Below, in pieces: positions 42,907 through 51,274 of a stretch of DNA of 64,000 nucleotides (positions are counted from its first letter, which is position 1; each line of letters opens with the position of its first letter). This DNA is from Halobacteriales archaeon QS_8_69_26 (lineage in GTDB: Archaea; Halobacteriota; Halobacteria; Halobacteriales; SW-7-71-33), in assembly GCA_003023195.1 (NCBI GenBank), contig PXRX01000012.1:1-64000 (forward strand). The letters are read 5' to 3'. The translations under genes were made by a program, and so were the position numbers. The notes under the pieces are model-generated. The model had not been told where the DNA came from. It ran no database searches and was given only the letters and a program-made list of their open reading frames with translations.

Positions 42907-43971
42907 ATGACCAGCCGTCGACGCCTGTTACAGAGCGGTGCCGCACTGGGGGCGGCGGGCCTCGCCGGGTGTTTCGGACTCCTGGAGACCCGCTCCGCGA
43001 ACCGCCCGCCGCTCGTCGAGGACCGACCCGACGCCGTCTACGTCCCGAGCCACGTCGACGGGATGGTGACGAAGGGGACGACGACGGCCGGCGACGTCGC
43101 GTTCGCGGTCACCTACAGCACGCCCCACCGGTTCTGGACGGTCACCGGGACCGAGGCCACCGAGACGCCTGCCGAGGACGACGACGAGATGCACCTGATG
43201 GCGGTCGTCTGGGACCCCGAGACGGAGACGGTCCTCCCGGAGACCGGCCTGTCGATCGAACTCACGCAGGACGGCGACCTGGTCGCCGAGGAGGTCGTCT
43301 ATCCGATGCTCAGCCAGCGCATGGGCTTTCACTACGGGGACAACTTCGGGGTCCCCGGCGACGGTACCTACACCGCGAACCTCGACGTCAGCGCCCTGCC
43401 GATCCGCCGGACCGGGGCGTTCCAGGGGCGGTTCGACGGGGCCGAGAGTGCCGCCATCGAGTTCGAGTTCAGCGAGGCCGAACGCTCGGACATCGAGTAC
43501 CGCAAGATACCGGAGGACCGGCGGGGCGACCGGGGGGCCGTCGACCCGATGCAGATGGAGATGCTGCCGGACTCCACCGCTCCGCGGCCCCAGGACCTGC
43601 CCGGAAACGTCGTCGGGGAGGCCGAGAGCGGCGACGCCGTCTTCGTGGCGACGCTCCTCGAATCGCCGCCGGCGGGCCTCGATGGGTCGGGCCGGTACCT
43701 CGCCGTCTCGGCGCGCACGCCACACACCCGGTCGATCCTCCCGATGATGGGGCTCTCGGCGACCGTCTCCGGCGGCGGGACGACGCGGTTCGACGGGATG
43801 CTGAACCGCACGCTCGACCCCGACCTGGACTACCACTACGGGGCCGTCGTCGGCGAGGCGACGGCCGGCGACGAGATACGGATCGAGGTCACGACGCCCC
43901 CGCAGGTCGCCCGCCACGAGGGCTACGAGACCGCCTTCCTCGACATGGACCCGATGACGCTGACCGTCTGA
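42907..43971 (+). CDS. Tat lipoprotein, iron-transporter-like, paralogue 2
   Basis: This 354-residue protein has a twin-arginine signal MTSRRRLLQSGAALGAAG and lipobox GLAGCFGLL. The mature part closely follows the paralogue at 40384-41496: HLMAVVWDPETETVLPETGL, VVYPMLSQRMGFHYGDNFGV, GLSATVSGGGTTRFDGMLNR and HEGYETAFLDMDP. The Met/His pattern again fits a metal-binding domain. The linker after the lipobox is much shorter than in paralogue 1. The two probably arose by duplication of the block around the regulator. Confidence 0.8.
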   Translation: MTSRRRLLQSGAALGAAGLAGCFGLLETRSANRPPLVEDRPDAVYVPSHVDGMVTKGTTTAGDVAFAVTYSTPHRFWTVTGTEATETPAEDDDEMHLMAVVWDPETETVLPETGLSIELTQDGDLVAEEVVYPMLSQRMGFHYGDNFGVPGDGTYTANLDVSALPIRRTGAFQGRFDGAESAAIEFEFSEAERSDIEYRKIPEDRRGDRGAVDPMQMEMLPDSTAPRPQDLPGNVVGEAESGDAVFVATLLESPPAGLDGSGRYLAVSARTPHTRSILPMMGLSATVSGGGTTRFDGMLNRTLDPDLDYHYGAVVGEATAGDEIRIEVTTPPQVARHEGYETAFLDMDPMTLTV

Positions 43972-44038
43972 CGCGACCGAGCCGTCATTTACGGAGACAG
44001 CAAGGTATTTACGGGTGTGGCGCGGTCGATCCCACATG

Positions 44039-44092
44039 GCCCGCGCCCTGGCCCCGGCGTTCTCGACCCCGGCCAGCGGCGCTATCGCGGGT
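44039..44092 (+). other. Strong nested hairpin upstream of dapA
   Basis: GCCCGCG (44039-44045) can pair with CGCGGGT (44086-44092). Inside, CTGGCC pairs with GGCCAG around a 17-base loop. TATA-like AAGGTATTTACGG (44002-44014) precedes it, and AAATTTAAAACA (44096-44107) follows, which may be the promoter of dapA. It may be a small RNA, a terminator of the lipoprotein message or a leader structure. No RNA family was recognised. Confidence 0.4.
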
Positions 44093-44207
44093 GGCAAATT
44101 TAAAACAGCGTGCTGCTAGGCGTCCGTGGCGGGGGTGGCGACCCCGTCCCGGGGGCGATTCCTTTCTCGCACCGCGCTGGAACCGACCACCCACTACCGC
44201 ACCCGCA

Positions 44208-45230
44208 ATGTCACACCGACCCACCGACGAACCCTTCGCCGGCGTCTACCCGGCGATCACCACGCCCTTCGCGGCGGACCGCAGCATCGACTACGAACAG
44301 CTCCGCGCCGACGCCCGCCGACTGGAGCGGGCCGGCGTCGACGGGGTCGTTCCCGCCGGATCGACCGGCGAGAGCGCGACCCTGACCCACGACGAACACG
44401 TCGAGGTGGTCGAGGCCGTCGTCGACGCCGTCGACGTCCCCGTCGTCGCCGGCGCGGGGTCGAACTCCACCCAGGAGGCCGTCTCGCTCTCCCGGCGCTG
44501 TGAACGTGCCGGGGCCGACGCTCTCCTGTGGATCTCCCCGTACTACAACAAGCCCGAACCCGAGGGGATGTACGAGCACTACCGGGAACTGGCAGACGCC
44601 GTCGACGTCCCCGGCATCGTCTACAACGTCCCCTCCCGGACCGGCCGCGCGATAGAACCCGACACCGTCGTCGACCTGGCCGCCCACGAGAACGTCGCGG
44701 GCTACAAGGCCGCCGGCGGCGACCTGGCCGTCGTCTCGGAAGTCGTCGAGCGCACCCGCGACGAGTCCTTCTCCGTCCTCTCGGGCGACGACGGCCTCAC
44801 CCTCTCCATCTGTTCCGTCGGCGGGACCGGAACGATCAGCGTCGCCGCCAACGTCGAACCGCGCCGCTGCGTCGAACTCGTCGACGCCGCCCTCGCGGAC
44901 GAGTACGCCCGCGCACGCCGGGTCCACCACGACCTGGGCGACCTGTTCCGGGCGCTGTTCGTGGAGACCAACCCCATCCCGGTCAAGGAGGCGATGGCGA
45001 TCCGTGGCTATGGACCGGCGCGGCTCCGGCCGCCCCTCTCGCGGCTCTCGGAGGAGAACCGCGAGTACCTCGAAGGGATCCTTGCGGACCTCTCCGGGGA
45101 GCGCGAGGGCGACGCGGAACCCCGCGACGGATCGGACGCCGACGGGGTCGACGAGAGCGTCCACGGCCCGGACGCCGACCGGGTCGAGGAGAGCGTCGAC
45201 GAACCGGATCAACGGGGGGTAGACCGATGA
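44208..45230 (+). CDS. dapA: 4-hydroxy-tetrahydrodipicolinate synthase
   Basis: This 340-residue enzyme has PAITTPFAADRSID, GVVPAGSTGESATL, the segment WISPYYNKPEPEGMYEHY and the Schiff-base lysine in AGYKAAGGDLA. It condenses pyruvate and aspartate semialdehyde, the first step of diaminopimelate/lysine synthesis. It opens a dapA-dapB-dapD-lysA operon and overlaps dapB by ATGA. The last 30 residues are an acidic repeat (SDADGVDESVHG, PDADRVEESVDE, PDQRG), coded by a 36-bp tandem duplication and beyond the usual end of about 300 residues. Confidence 0.95.
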   Translation: MSHRPTDEPFAGVYPAITTPFAADRSIDYEQLRADARRLERAGVDGVVPAGSTGESATLTHDEHVEVVEAVVDAVDVPVVAGAGSNSTQEAVSLSRRCERAGADALLWISPYYNKPEPEGMYEHYRELADAVDVPGIVYNVPSRTGRAIEPDTVVDLAAHENVAGYKAAGGDLAVVSEVVERTRDESFSVLSGDDGLTLSICSVGGTGTISVAANVEPRRCVELVDAALADEYARARRVHHDLGDLFRALFVETNPIPVKEAMAIRGYGPARLRPPLSRLSEENREYLEGILADLSGEREGDAEPRDGSDADGVDESVHGPDADRVEESVDEPDQRGVDR

Positions 45231-45997
45231 CGAGGGTAGCCGTCACCGGCGCGACGGGCCGGATGGGCCGGACCGTCATCGAGGCGGCCGAGGACCGCGA
45301 CGACGTCGAGGTCGTCATGGCGATCAACCGCGACCCGGACACGGAGCGGGTGGGCGGCCACCGCGTCCACCCCGCCTCGGACCTGCGGCGGATGATCCGC
45401 GAGCGGTCTCCCGAGGTCGTCGTCGACTTCACGGGGCCGTACTCGGCGGTCCGGTACGCCGAGACCTGCGCACAGACCGGGGTCGCGTTCGTCTCCGGGA
45501 CGACTGGCATCGACAACGGTCACGAGGAACGACTCCGCGATGTCGCCGAGTCGGTGCCGGTGTTGCACGCCGCGAACTTCGCCCGCGGGGTGGGCGTCCT
45601 CCGGGACGTGCTCCAAGAGGCCGTCGCCGCCCTCCCCGGGTACGACGTGGAGGTGGTCGAGACCCACCACCGCGGGAAGCGCGACGCCCCCAGCGGGACG
45701 GCCAGGGACCTGCTCTCGGCCGTCGAGGACGCGTCCGGCGGGGAGCGAGAGCGCCGACACGGCCGCCACGGCGAGTCACCCCGCGAGGACGGCGAGATAG
45801 GCGTCCACTCCCTCCGGGCCGGGTCGGTCACCGGCAGTCACGCCGTCGTGATCGCCGGCGAGGGCGAACACCTCCGGCTCGAACACCGGGCCGGCGACCG
45901 GAGCGCGTTCGCGGGCGGGGCGCTCCAGGCGGCGGCGTGGATCGCCGGCCGACCGCCGGGCTGGTACGAGCTCTCGGACGTCGGCGGGGGCGAGTGA
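45227..45997 (+). CDS. dapB: 4-hydroxy-tetrahydrodipicolinate reductase
   Basis: This 256-residue protein starts with a Rossmann motif (VAVTGATGRMGRTVIEAA) and has the catalytic and substrate segments VDFTGPYSAVRYAETC, GTTGIDNGHEERL and the family motif VETHHRGKRDAPSGTA. It reduces the DapA product with NAD(P)H. The ATG lies within the last codons of dapA (ATGA), so translation is coupled. It ends two bases before dapD. An Arg/His-rich loop (GERERRHGRHGESPRE) extends a surface turn. Confidence 0.95.
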   Translation: MTRVAVTGATGRMGRTVIEAAEDRDDVEVVMAINRDPDTERVGGHRVHPASDLRRMIRERSPEVVVDFTGPYSAVRYAETCAQTGVAFVSGTTGIDNGHEERLRDVAESVPVLHAANFARGVGVLRDVLQEAVAALPGYDVEVVETHHRGKRDAPSGTARDLLSAVEDASGGERERRHGRHGESPREDGEIGVHSLRAGSVTGSHAVVIAGEGEHLRLEHRAGDRSAFAGGALQAAAWIAGRPPGWYELSDVGGGE

Positions 45998-45999
45998 CG

Positions 46000-46908
46000 A
46001 TGGCCACACCGTCCACCGACGGCCTCCGGTCCGGGGTCGAGGACCTCTGGAACCGACACGAGGCCGACGAGGTGGCCGAGGGGGACCCCGACGCGGTGGC
46101 CCTCCTCGACGAGTTCCTCGCCGCGCTGGAGGGGGGGTCGATCCGCGCGGCCTCGCCCGCCGACGCCGACGAGGGGGAGGGATCCCCGGACGGCGACGGC
46201 GAGGCGACCGACGGCGCGGCGGCCCGCCGCTGGACTGCCAACGGGTGGGTCAAGCGCGGGGTGCTCCTGAACTTCTCGCTCCGCCCGACCGAACCCCGCG
46301 AGCACGGCGGCGTCACCTACCACGACGTCCTCGGGGTCCGCGGAACGGACGGGGAACCGCTCGGCCCCGGCACCCGGAACACGCCAGACGGGACGGTCGT
46401 TCGCCGGGGGGCCTCGGTCGGCGAGGACTGCATCCTGATGTCGCCCTCGTTCGTCAACGTCGGCGCACGGATCGGCGACGGAACGCTGGTGGACTCCTGC
46501 GTGACCGTGGGCTCCTGTGCACAGATCGGCGCGGACGTGAAGGTGGGCGCCAACACCCTCGTCGGCGGGGTGCTCGAACCCGTCGAGGACGCGCCGGTCG
46601 TCGTCGAGGACGGCGCGACGCTGGGGGCCGGCTGTCGGGTCACCAGCGGGTTCGTCGTCGGCCGGGACTCGGTGGTCGCCGAGGGCACCCTGCTGACCCC
46701 CCGGGTCCCCGTCTACGACCTGGTCGCCGATGAGGTCCTCTACGGCCGTCTCCCGCCCGAACGCCGGGCGTTCACCCGCTACGTCCCCTCTTCGCTCGGG
46801 GAGTACGACCTGCTGGAGGGCGGCGCGTTCAAGCCGGCGGTGGTCGCCCTGGACGTCGAGGCGGACACCCGCGAGGCGGTCCAGCGGGAGGAGGCGCTCC
46901 GGTCGTGA
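46000..46908 (+). CDS. dapD: Tetrahydrodipicolinate N-succinyltransferase
   Basis: This 302-residue protein has an N-terminal helical part, an acidic insertion (near 45-70) and the left-handed beta-helix of acyltransferases: hexapeptide-like turns VGARIGDGTLVDSCVTVGSC, AQIGADVKVGANTLVGGVLE, VVVEDGATLGAGCRVTSGFV. It transfers succinyl from CoA to open-chain tetrahydrodipicolinate, which selects the succinylase branch of lysine synthesis. ATG 46000 lies two bases after the dapB stop. Confidence 0.92.
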   Translation: MATPSTDGLRSGVEDLWNRHEADEVAEGDPDAVALLDEFLAALEGGSIRAASPADADEGEGSPDGDGEATDGAAARRWTANGWVKRGVLLNFSLRPTEPREHGGVTYHDVLGVRGTDGEPLGPGTRNTPDGTVVRRGASVGEDCILMSPSFVNVGARIGDGTLVDSCVTVGSCAQIGADVKVGANTLVGGVLEPVEDAPVVVEDGATLGAGCRVTSGFVVGRDSVVAEGTLLTPRVPVYDLVADEVLYGRLPPERRAFTRYVPSSLGEYDLLEGGAFKPAVVALDVEADTREAVQREEALRS

Positions 46909-46954
46909 CCCGCGTGGCTCCGCCGTGGGTCCGTCGTCAGTCGGGGTGGTTGCC

Positions 46955-48286
46955 GTGAGCGGGCGAGCACCCGCGCCGGGATCCGTGCCTTCCGAAACGG
47001 GACCGGCGGTCCGGCGACTCGACGACTGGGACGCCGACCGCCTCCGGGGGATCGCAGGGGAGTACGGCACGCCACTGTACGTCGTGGACCCGGAGAGGGT
47101 CAGAGAGAACCTCCGGCGGTTCCGGAACGCGTTCCCCGCCGCCGGGATCCGCTACGCCTCGAAGGCCAACGCCGGCCCGGCGGTCCTCTCGACGGCCGCA
47201 GACGAGGGCGCCGGCGTCGAGGTGGCCTCGCCCGGCGAACTCCGGCGGGTCCGCGCGGCCGGGTTCGACCCCGAGCGGATCCTCTACACCGCGGTCAACC
47301 CGCCGGCCGCCGACCTCGACGCCCTGGTCGAGTTCTGGCACGACGCGCCGGAACTGACCGTCACTGCCGGCGCCGTCGACACCCTCGACCGACTGGCGGA
47401 GCGGGGGTTCGACGGCCGCCTCGCTCTCCGGGTCAACCCCGGGGTCGGGGCCGGCCACGACGAGGCCGTCCACATCGGCGCGGACCCCCAGTTCGGGGTG
47501 CCCGGCGACCGGGCGGTCGAGGTCGCACGCCGGGCCGCCGACCGGTTCGACCTGGTCGGCGTCCACGCCCACGTCGGGTCGGGGATCCTGGACGACGACC
47601 TGGACCGCTACCGGGCCGCCGTCGAGCGACTCGGGAACCTGGCCGGCCGGATCGACGGCGCGGTCGACGGGGGTCTCGAATTCGTCGACGCCGGCGGTGG
47701 ACTCGGCGTCCCCTATCGCCCCGACCGCGATCCCCTGGCCCTCGACGCGGCGGCCGACGTCGTGCGAGAGGCCCTCTCCGGGGTGGACGCCGACCTCCGC
47801 CTCGAACCCGGCCGCTACCTCGTCGCCGACGCCGGGGTGCTCCTGACCCGGGTGAACACCCGCAAGGAGACCCCCGGGACCGTGGTGGCCGGCGTCGACG
47901 CCAGCCTCGCCACACTGGTCCGGCCGGCGATGTTCGACGCCTACCACCCGATCCGGAACCTCTCGGCCGACGGTGGCGACCCCGCCGGCGGGGCGAGCGG
48001 TTCCGGCGAGGATCGCCCGACCGAGGAGGTCACCGTCGGCGGCCCCGTCTGCTCCGGCGCGGACACCTTCTGCTCCGACCGGTCCCTGGCCCGCCCGGAA
48101 CGGGGCGACGTACTCGCGATCGGGATGGCCGGCTCGTACGGCTACGAACTCGCCAGCCGGTTCCACTGCCGGCCGCTCCCCGGCGAGGTCGCACTGCGGG
48201 ACGGCGACGTGACCGTCTCCCGGCGCGCCGAGAGCATAGAGGACGTCGAGTCCGTCCTGCCGTCGGACGGGGATCCCGGCGCGTGA
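46955..48286 (+). CDS. lysA: Diaminopimelate decarboxylase
   Basis: This 443-residue PLP enzyme of fold type III has the Schiff-base Lys 70 in YASKANAG, GIEVASPGEL-like VEVASPGELRRVRAAG, HAHVGSGILDDDL, the phosphate loop VDAGGGLGVPY and the catalytic cysteine in GPVCSGADTF. It converts meso-diaminopimelate to lysine. GTG 46955 is the likely start. Genes dapE and dapF, needed between DapD and LysA, are not in the operon; instead a palindrome (48314-48333) and convergent purB follow. Confidence 0.94.
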   Translation: MSGRAPAPGSVPSETGPAVRRLDDWDADRLRGIAGEYGTPLYVVDPERVRENLRRFRNAFPAAGIRYASKANAGPAVLSTAADEGAGVEVASPGELRRVRAAGFDPERILYTAVNPPAADLDALVEFWHDAPELTVTAGAVDTLDRLAERGFDGRLALRVNPGVGAGHDEAVHIGADPQFGVPGDRAVEVARRAADRFDLVGVHAHVGSGILDDDLDRYRAAVERLGNLAGRIDGAVDGGLEFVDAGGGLGVPYRPDRDPLALDAAADVVREALSGVDADLRLEPGRYLVADAGVLLTRVNTRKETPGTVVAGVDASLATLVRPAMFDAYHPIRNLSADGGDPAGGASGSGEDRPTEEVTVGGPVCSGADTFCSDRSLARPERGDVLAIGMAGSYGYELASRFHCRPLPGEVALRDGDVTVSRRAESIEDVESVLPSDGDPGA

Positions 48287-48313
48287 AACTCCCTCTCGGC
48301 CGGGATCGGAATT

Positions 48314-48333
48314 TTACGGTAAGTTTACTGTAA
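48314..48333. promoter_or_regulatory. 20-bp palindrome, copy 3
   Basis: TTACGGTA AGTT TACTGTAA: 8-4-8 geometry with one G-T pair at arm position 5, the same position that varies in copy 2. It lies 28 bases after the lysA stop, in a convergent gap (48287-48507) with no other feature; a terminator role is possible. Confidence 0.75.
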
Positions 48334-48507
48334 CCGGGACCGGGGAGCGACGGGTGTGCCTCCGGATCCACCCAGCGGTGAGTCGGTGCTTCCCGGGAAC
48401 CTACGGTCCCCGCGCCGACCGTTCGAACCGGGGACCTGGAGACCTACCACGAGGGTTGCGGCTCCGGGCCGCCGGTCGTATTCGTCCGCGGGGCGATCCC
48501 CATCGTC

Positions 48508-49896
48508 TCACTCCTCGTCCAGTTCGTCCACCAGGTCGCTCGCCAGGCCGGTGTAGCCCTCCGGCGTGAGCGCCGCCAGTTCCTCGCGGACCGACTCGTC
48601 GACGTTCAGGTCGGAGAAGAGCTCCTGGAACTCCGCCATGGTCACCCGGCGGCCCCTCGTCAGTTCCTTCACCCGTTCGTAGGCGTCGGCCTGGCCTTCC
48701 CGCCGGAGTATCGTCTGGACCGCCTCGGCGATCACTTCGGGGTTGGCCGCCAGGTCCTCGGCCATCGCGTCGGCGTCGGGGGCGACCTTCCCGAGGCCGT
48801 CTCCGATCTTGGTGTAGCCGATCAGGCAGTGCGCGAGGGTGCCGCCGACGGTGCGCTTGACCGTCGAGTCCGAGAGGTCGCGCTGGAGCCGGGAGGTGGT
48901 GAGGTAGTCCGCGAGGAAGGCGAGGTCCGAGTTGGCCTTCGAGCAGTTCCCCTCGGCGTTCTCGAAGTCGATGGGGTTGACCTTGTGGGGCATGGTGCTC
49001 GACCCCGTCTCGCCCTCCACGGCGCGCTGTGCGAGGTAACCGCGGCTGACGTACAGCCAGGCGTCCCTGGCCAGGTCGATCAGGACCGAGTTCGCGCCAC
49101 GGAGGGCGTCGAACAGCGCCGCGAGGTCGTCCCCGGGGTTGACCTGGGTGGTCAGCGGGAGAAATTCGAGGCCGAGTCCCTCGACGAACTCCCGGGCGAA
49201 CGCGCGCCAGTCGACGTCCGGGAACGCGGCGTCGTGGGCGCCGTAGGTGCCGGTCGCACCGCCGAGCTTTCCGGCGAGTTCGCCGCGGGCACGTTCGACC
49301 CGGCCCAGGGCGCGCCCCAGGCGGGCGGCGAAGACGGCGGCCTCCTTTCCGAAGGTGGTGGGGGTCGCGGGCTGGCCGTGGGTGAACGCGAGCATCGGCA
49401 CGTCGCGGTGGCGGTGGGCCAGGGCGGCGAGTTCGTCGCGCACGTCCCGGAGCGCCGGGAGGAGGACGTCCTCGACGGCCCCGGAGAGGAGGAGGCGGTA
49501 GGCCAGGTTGGTGACGTCCTCGCTGGTCAGCCCGAGGTGGATCCACTCGGCGACGCCGGCCAGGTCCGCCGGGAGTCGCTCGCGGACGAAGTACTCGACG
49601 GCCTTGACGTCGTGGTTCGTGGCCGGGTACTCGCCGTACCCCTCGGTCTCGATGCGCTTGACGAGGCGGGCGTCCTCGTCGTCGAACGCCTCGTAGATCC
49701 CGCGGAGGCGTTCCCGGTCGTCCTCCGAGAGCGAGCGATCGACGGCCGGCAGGTCCGAAAGTGCGACGAGGTACTCCACCTCGACCCGGACCCGTGCGCG
49801 GGCCAGGGCGGACTCGCTGACGTAGGGCCGGAGGGGTTCGGTCCGGCCGGCGTAGCGCCCGTCCAGCGGCGAGACGGCCAGCAGGGGGTCTGTCAC
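48508..49896 (-). CDS. purB: Adenylosuccinate lyase
   Basis: This 462-residue enzyme starts AVSPLDGRYAGRTEPLRPYV. It contains the fumarase/aspartase-superfamily signature GSSTMPHKVNPIDFENAEGN with the mobile serine loop, and the histidine segments ATNHDVKAVEYF and LTSEDVTNLAY. It cleaves SAICAR and adenylosuccinate, releasing fumarate, in purine synthesis. GTG 49896 is the probable start. It is divergent from the histidine kinase and about 1.4 kb from the PurN-PurH fusion, so purine genes are loosely grouped. Confidence 0.95.
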   Translation of the reverse strand: MTDPLLAVSPLDGRYAGRTEPLRPYVSESALARARVRVEVEYLVALSDLPAVDRSLSEDDRERLRGIYEAFDDEDARLVKRIETEGYGEYPATNHDVKAVEYFVRERLPADLAGVAEWIHLGLTSEDVTNLAYRLLLSGAVEDVLLPALRDVRDELAALAHRHRDVPMLAFTHGQPATPTTFGKEAAVFAARLGRALGRVERARGELAGKLGGATGTYGAHDAAFPDVDWRAFAREFVEGLGLEFLPLTTQVNPGDDLAALFDALRGANSVLIDLARDAWLYVSRGYLAQRAVEGETGSSTMPHKVNPIDFENAEGNCSKANSDLAFLADYLTTSRLQRDLSDSTVKRTVGGTLAHCLIGYTKIGDGLGKVAPDADAMAEDLAANPEVIAEAVQTILRREGQADAYERVKELTRGRRVTMAEFQELFSDLNVDESVREELAALTPEGYTGLASDLVDELDEE

Positions 49897-50059
49897 GGGC
49901 GACAGTGCCCGTGGCGCGGGCAAAAGCGTGTCGTCTCCCTCGACCGACCGGAGGGGGCCGGGCCGGTGGATCGCCCACCTGCGCCGCCGGGCCGAAACCA
50001 GTCGACACCTCGGTCCATCGGCGAAAATAATTATTCCCTCCCCCGAGAACCGCCGGGAG

Positions 50060-51193
50060 ATGGGATCGGGGACGGTCGTCTCGAACGGTGACTGGAGCGA
50101 CGAGGGGTCGGCGGGCGGCGGCGGTCGCACCCGGGGGTACGTCCTGCTGGTGGTCCCGGCGGCCGCCATCGTCGCGTTCTACGTCTACTACCTGCTGGTC
50201 GCCGACGTCTCCGACGTCCGGCGGATCCTCGCCTGGGTCGCCCCGGGGATCCTGGCCGCGGTGGTCGCATACGCAATCCTGTGGATCACCGTCTCGGACG
50301 ACCGCCACGAGCAGTCCGCCCGGGTCGGGGCCTGGTTCGCGGCCGGTGCCGTCGCGTTCGGCCTCCTCGCGGGCCTCCTGGTCCTCCTGCAGGGACGGAT
50401 CGGCGGCCAGGTCGTCGACGCCCGGTTCACGGTGGCGACGGCCGCCTCCGCCGGCGGAGCCGTCGGGGCGTTCGTCGGCATCTACGACGCCGCCGGGCGG
50501 GTCCGGACCGACCGCGCCCGCGCGGAGCGGGCCGAAACCGAGGAGCTCAACCGCCGCCTGTCGATCCTCAACCGGGTGTTGCGCCACCACATCCGCAACG
50601 ACCTCAACCTCATCGAGGGCAACGCCCGCATCCTCCTCGACACGGGGACAGACGCCCCCGACCACGCACGGGAGATACGGACGGTCTCGGGCGAACTCCT
50701 GGAACTGAGCGAGCGAGCCAGGGCCGTCGAGACCGCCCTGACCGTCGGGAGCGACCAGCGCTCGCCGGTCGACGTCGCGGACGTGGCCCGCGAGCACGTC
50801 GATCGGTTGCGCGACGAGCACCCGGAGGTACTGTTCGAGGCGGAGTTCCCGGACTCGGCCGAGGCGCTGGCCCACGAACTCCTCGACGACGCCGTCGGGG
50901 AGGCGATAGAGAACGCCGCCGAGCACAACCAGGGACCGCTCCAGCGGGTGCGCGTCGAGGTGGTTCCCGACGACGACGCGGTCGAAATCGTCGTCTCGGA
51001 CAACGGCCCCGTGATCCCCGAGGATGAAGTCGAACTCGTCAGCACCGCGAGCGAGATCCGAACCCTCCAGAGCCACGGCCTCGGGCTCTGGGTGGTCGCG
51101 ACCGCCGTCTACGCCTCCGGGGGCGAACTCCGGGTCGAGGAGGCCGACCCCTCAGGGAGCGTGGTCCGGATCCGCCTGGACCGTCCCGAGTGA
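50060..51193 (+). CDS. Membrane sensor histidine kinase
   Basis: This 377-residue protein has four membrane segments (about 26-48, 58-78, 91-111, 124-142). A short coiled coil and the phosphoacceptor box ILNRVLRHHIRNDLNLIEGN follow (His 176 or 177), then the ATPase core: N-box EAIENAAEHNQ, G1 VVSDNGPVI and G2 SHGLGLWVV. Haloarchaea have many such kinases of the HisKA_7TM or 4TM type. No response regulator is adjacent, so the partner is encoded elsewhere. An AT-rich AAAATAATTATT (50024-50035) about 30 bases upstream is a good TATA region. Confidence 0.9.
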   Translation: MGSGTVVSNGDWSDEGSAGGGGRTRGYVLLVVPAAAIVAFYVYYLLVADVSDVRRILAWVAPGILAAVVAYAILWITVSDDRHEQSARVGAWFAAGAVAFGLLAGLLVLLQGRIGGQVVDARFTVATAASAGGAVGAFVGIYDAAGRVRTDRARAERAETEELNRRLSILNRVLRHHIRNDLNLIEGNARILLDTGTDAPDHAREIRTVSGELLELSERARAVETALTVGSDQRSPVDVADVAREHVDRLRDEHPEVLFEAEFPDSAEALAHELLDDAVGEAIENAAEHNQGPLQRVRVEVVPDDDAVEIVVSDNGPVIPEDEVELVSTASEIRTLQSHGLGLWVVATAVYASGGELRVEEADPSGSVVRIRLDRPE

Positions 51194-51274
51194 GGGGTCA
51201 TCCGGCCGGTCGGGGGGTGATGGAGGATCGGGAGTACCGCAACCCCTTTGCCCGCGCCGACCCGCGCTCCGGGC

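Noticed and set aside
44039-44092. Possible tRNA gene because of the 7-bp closing stem
   Set aside because: Too short (54 bases) and lacking D-, anticodon- and T-arm features.
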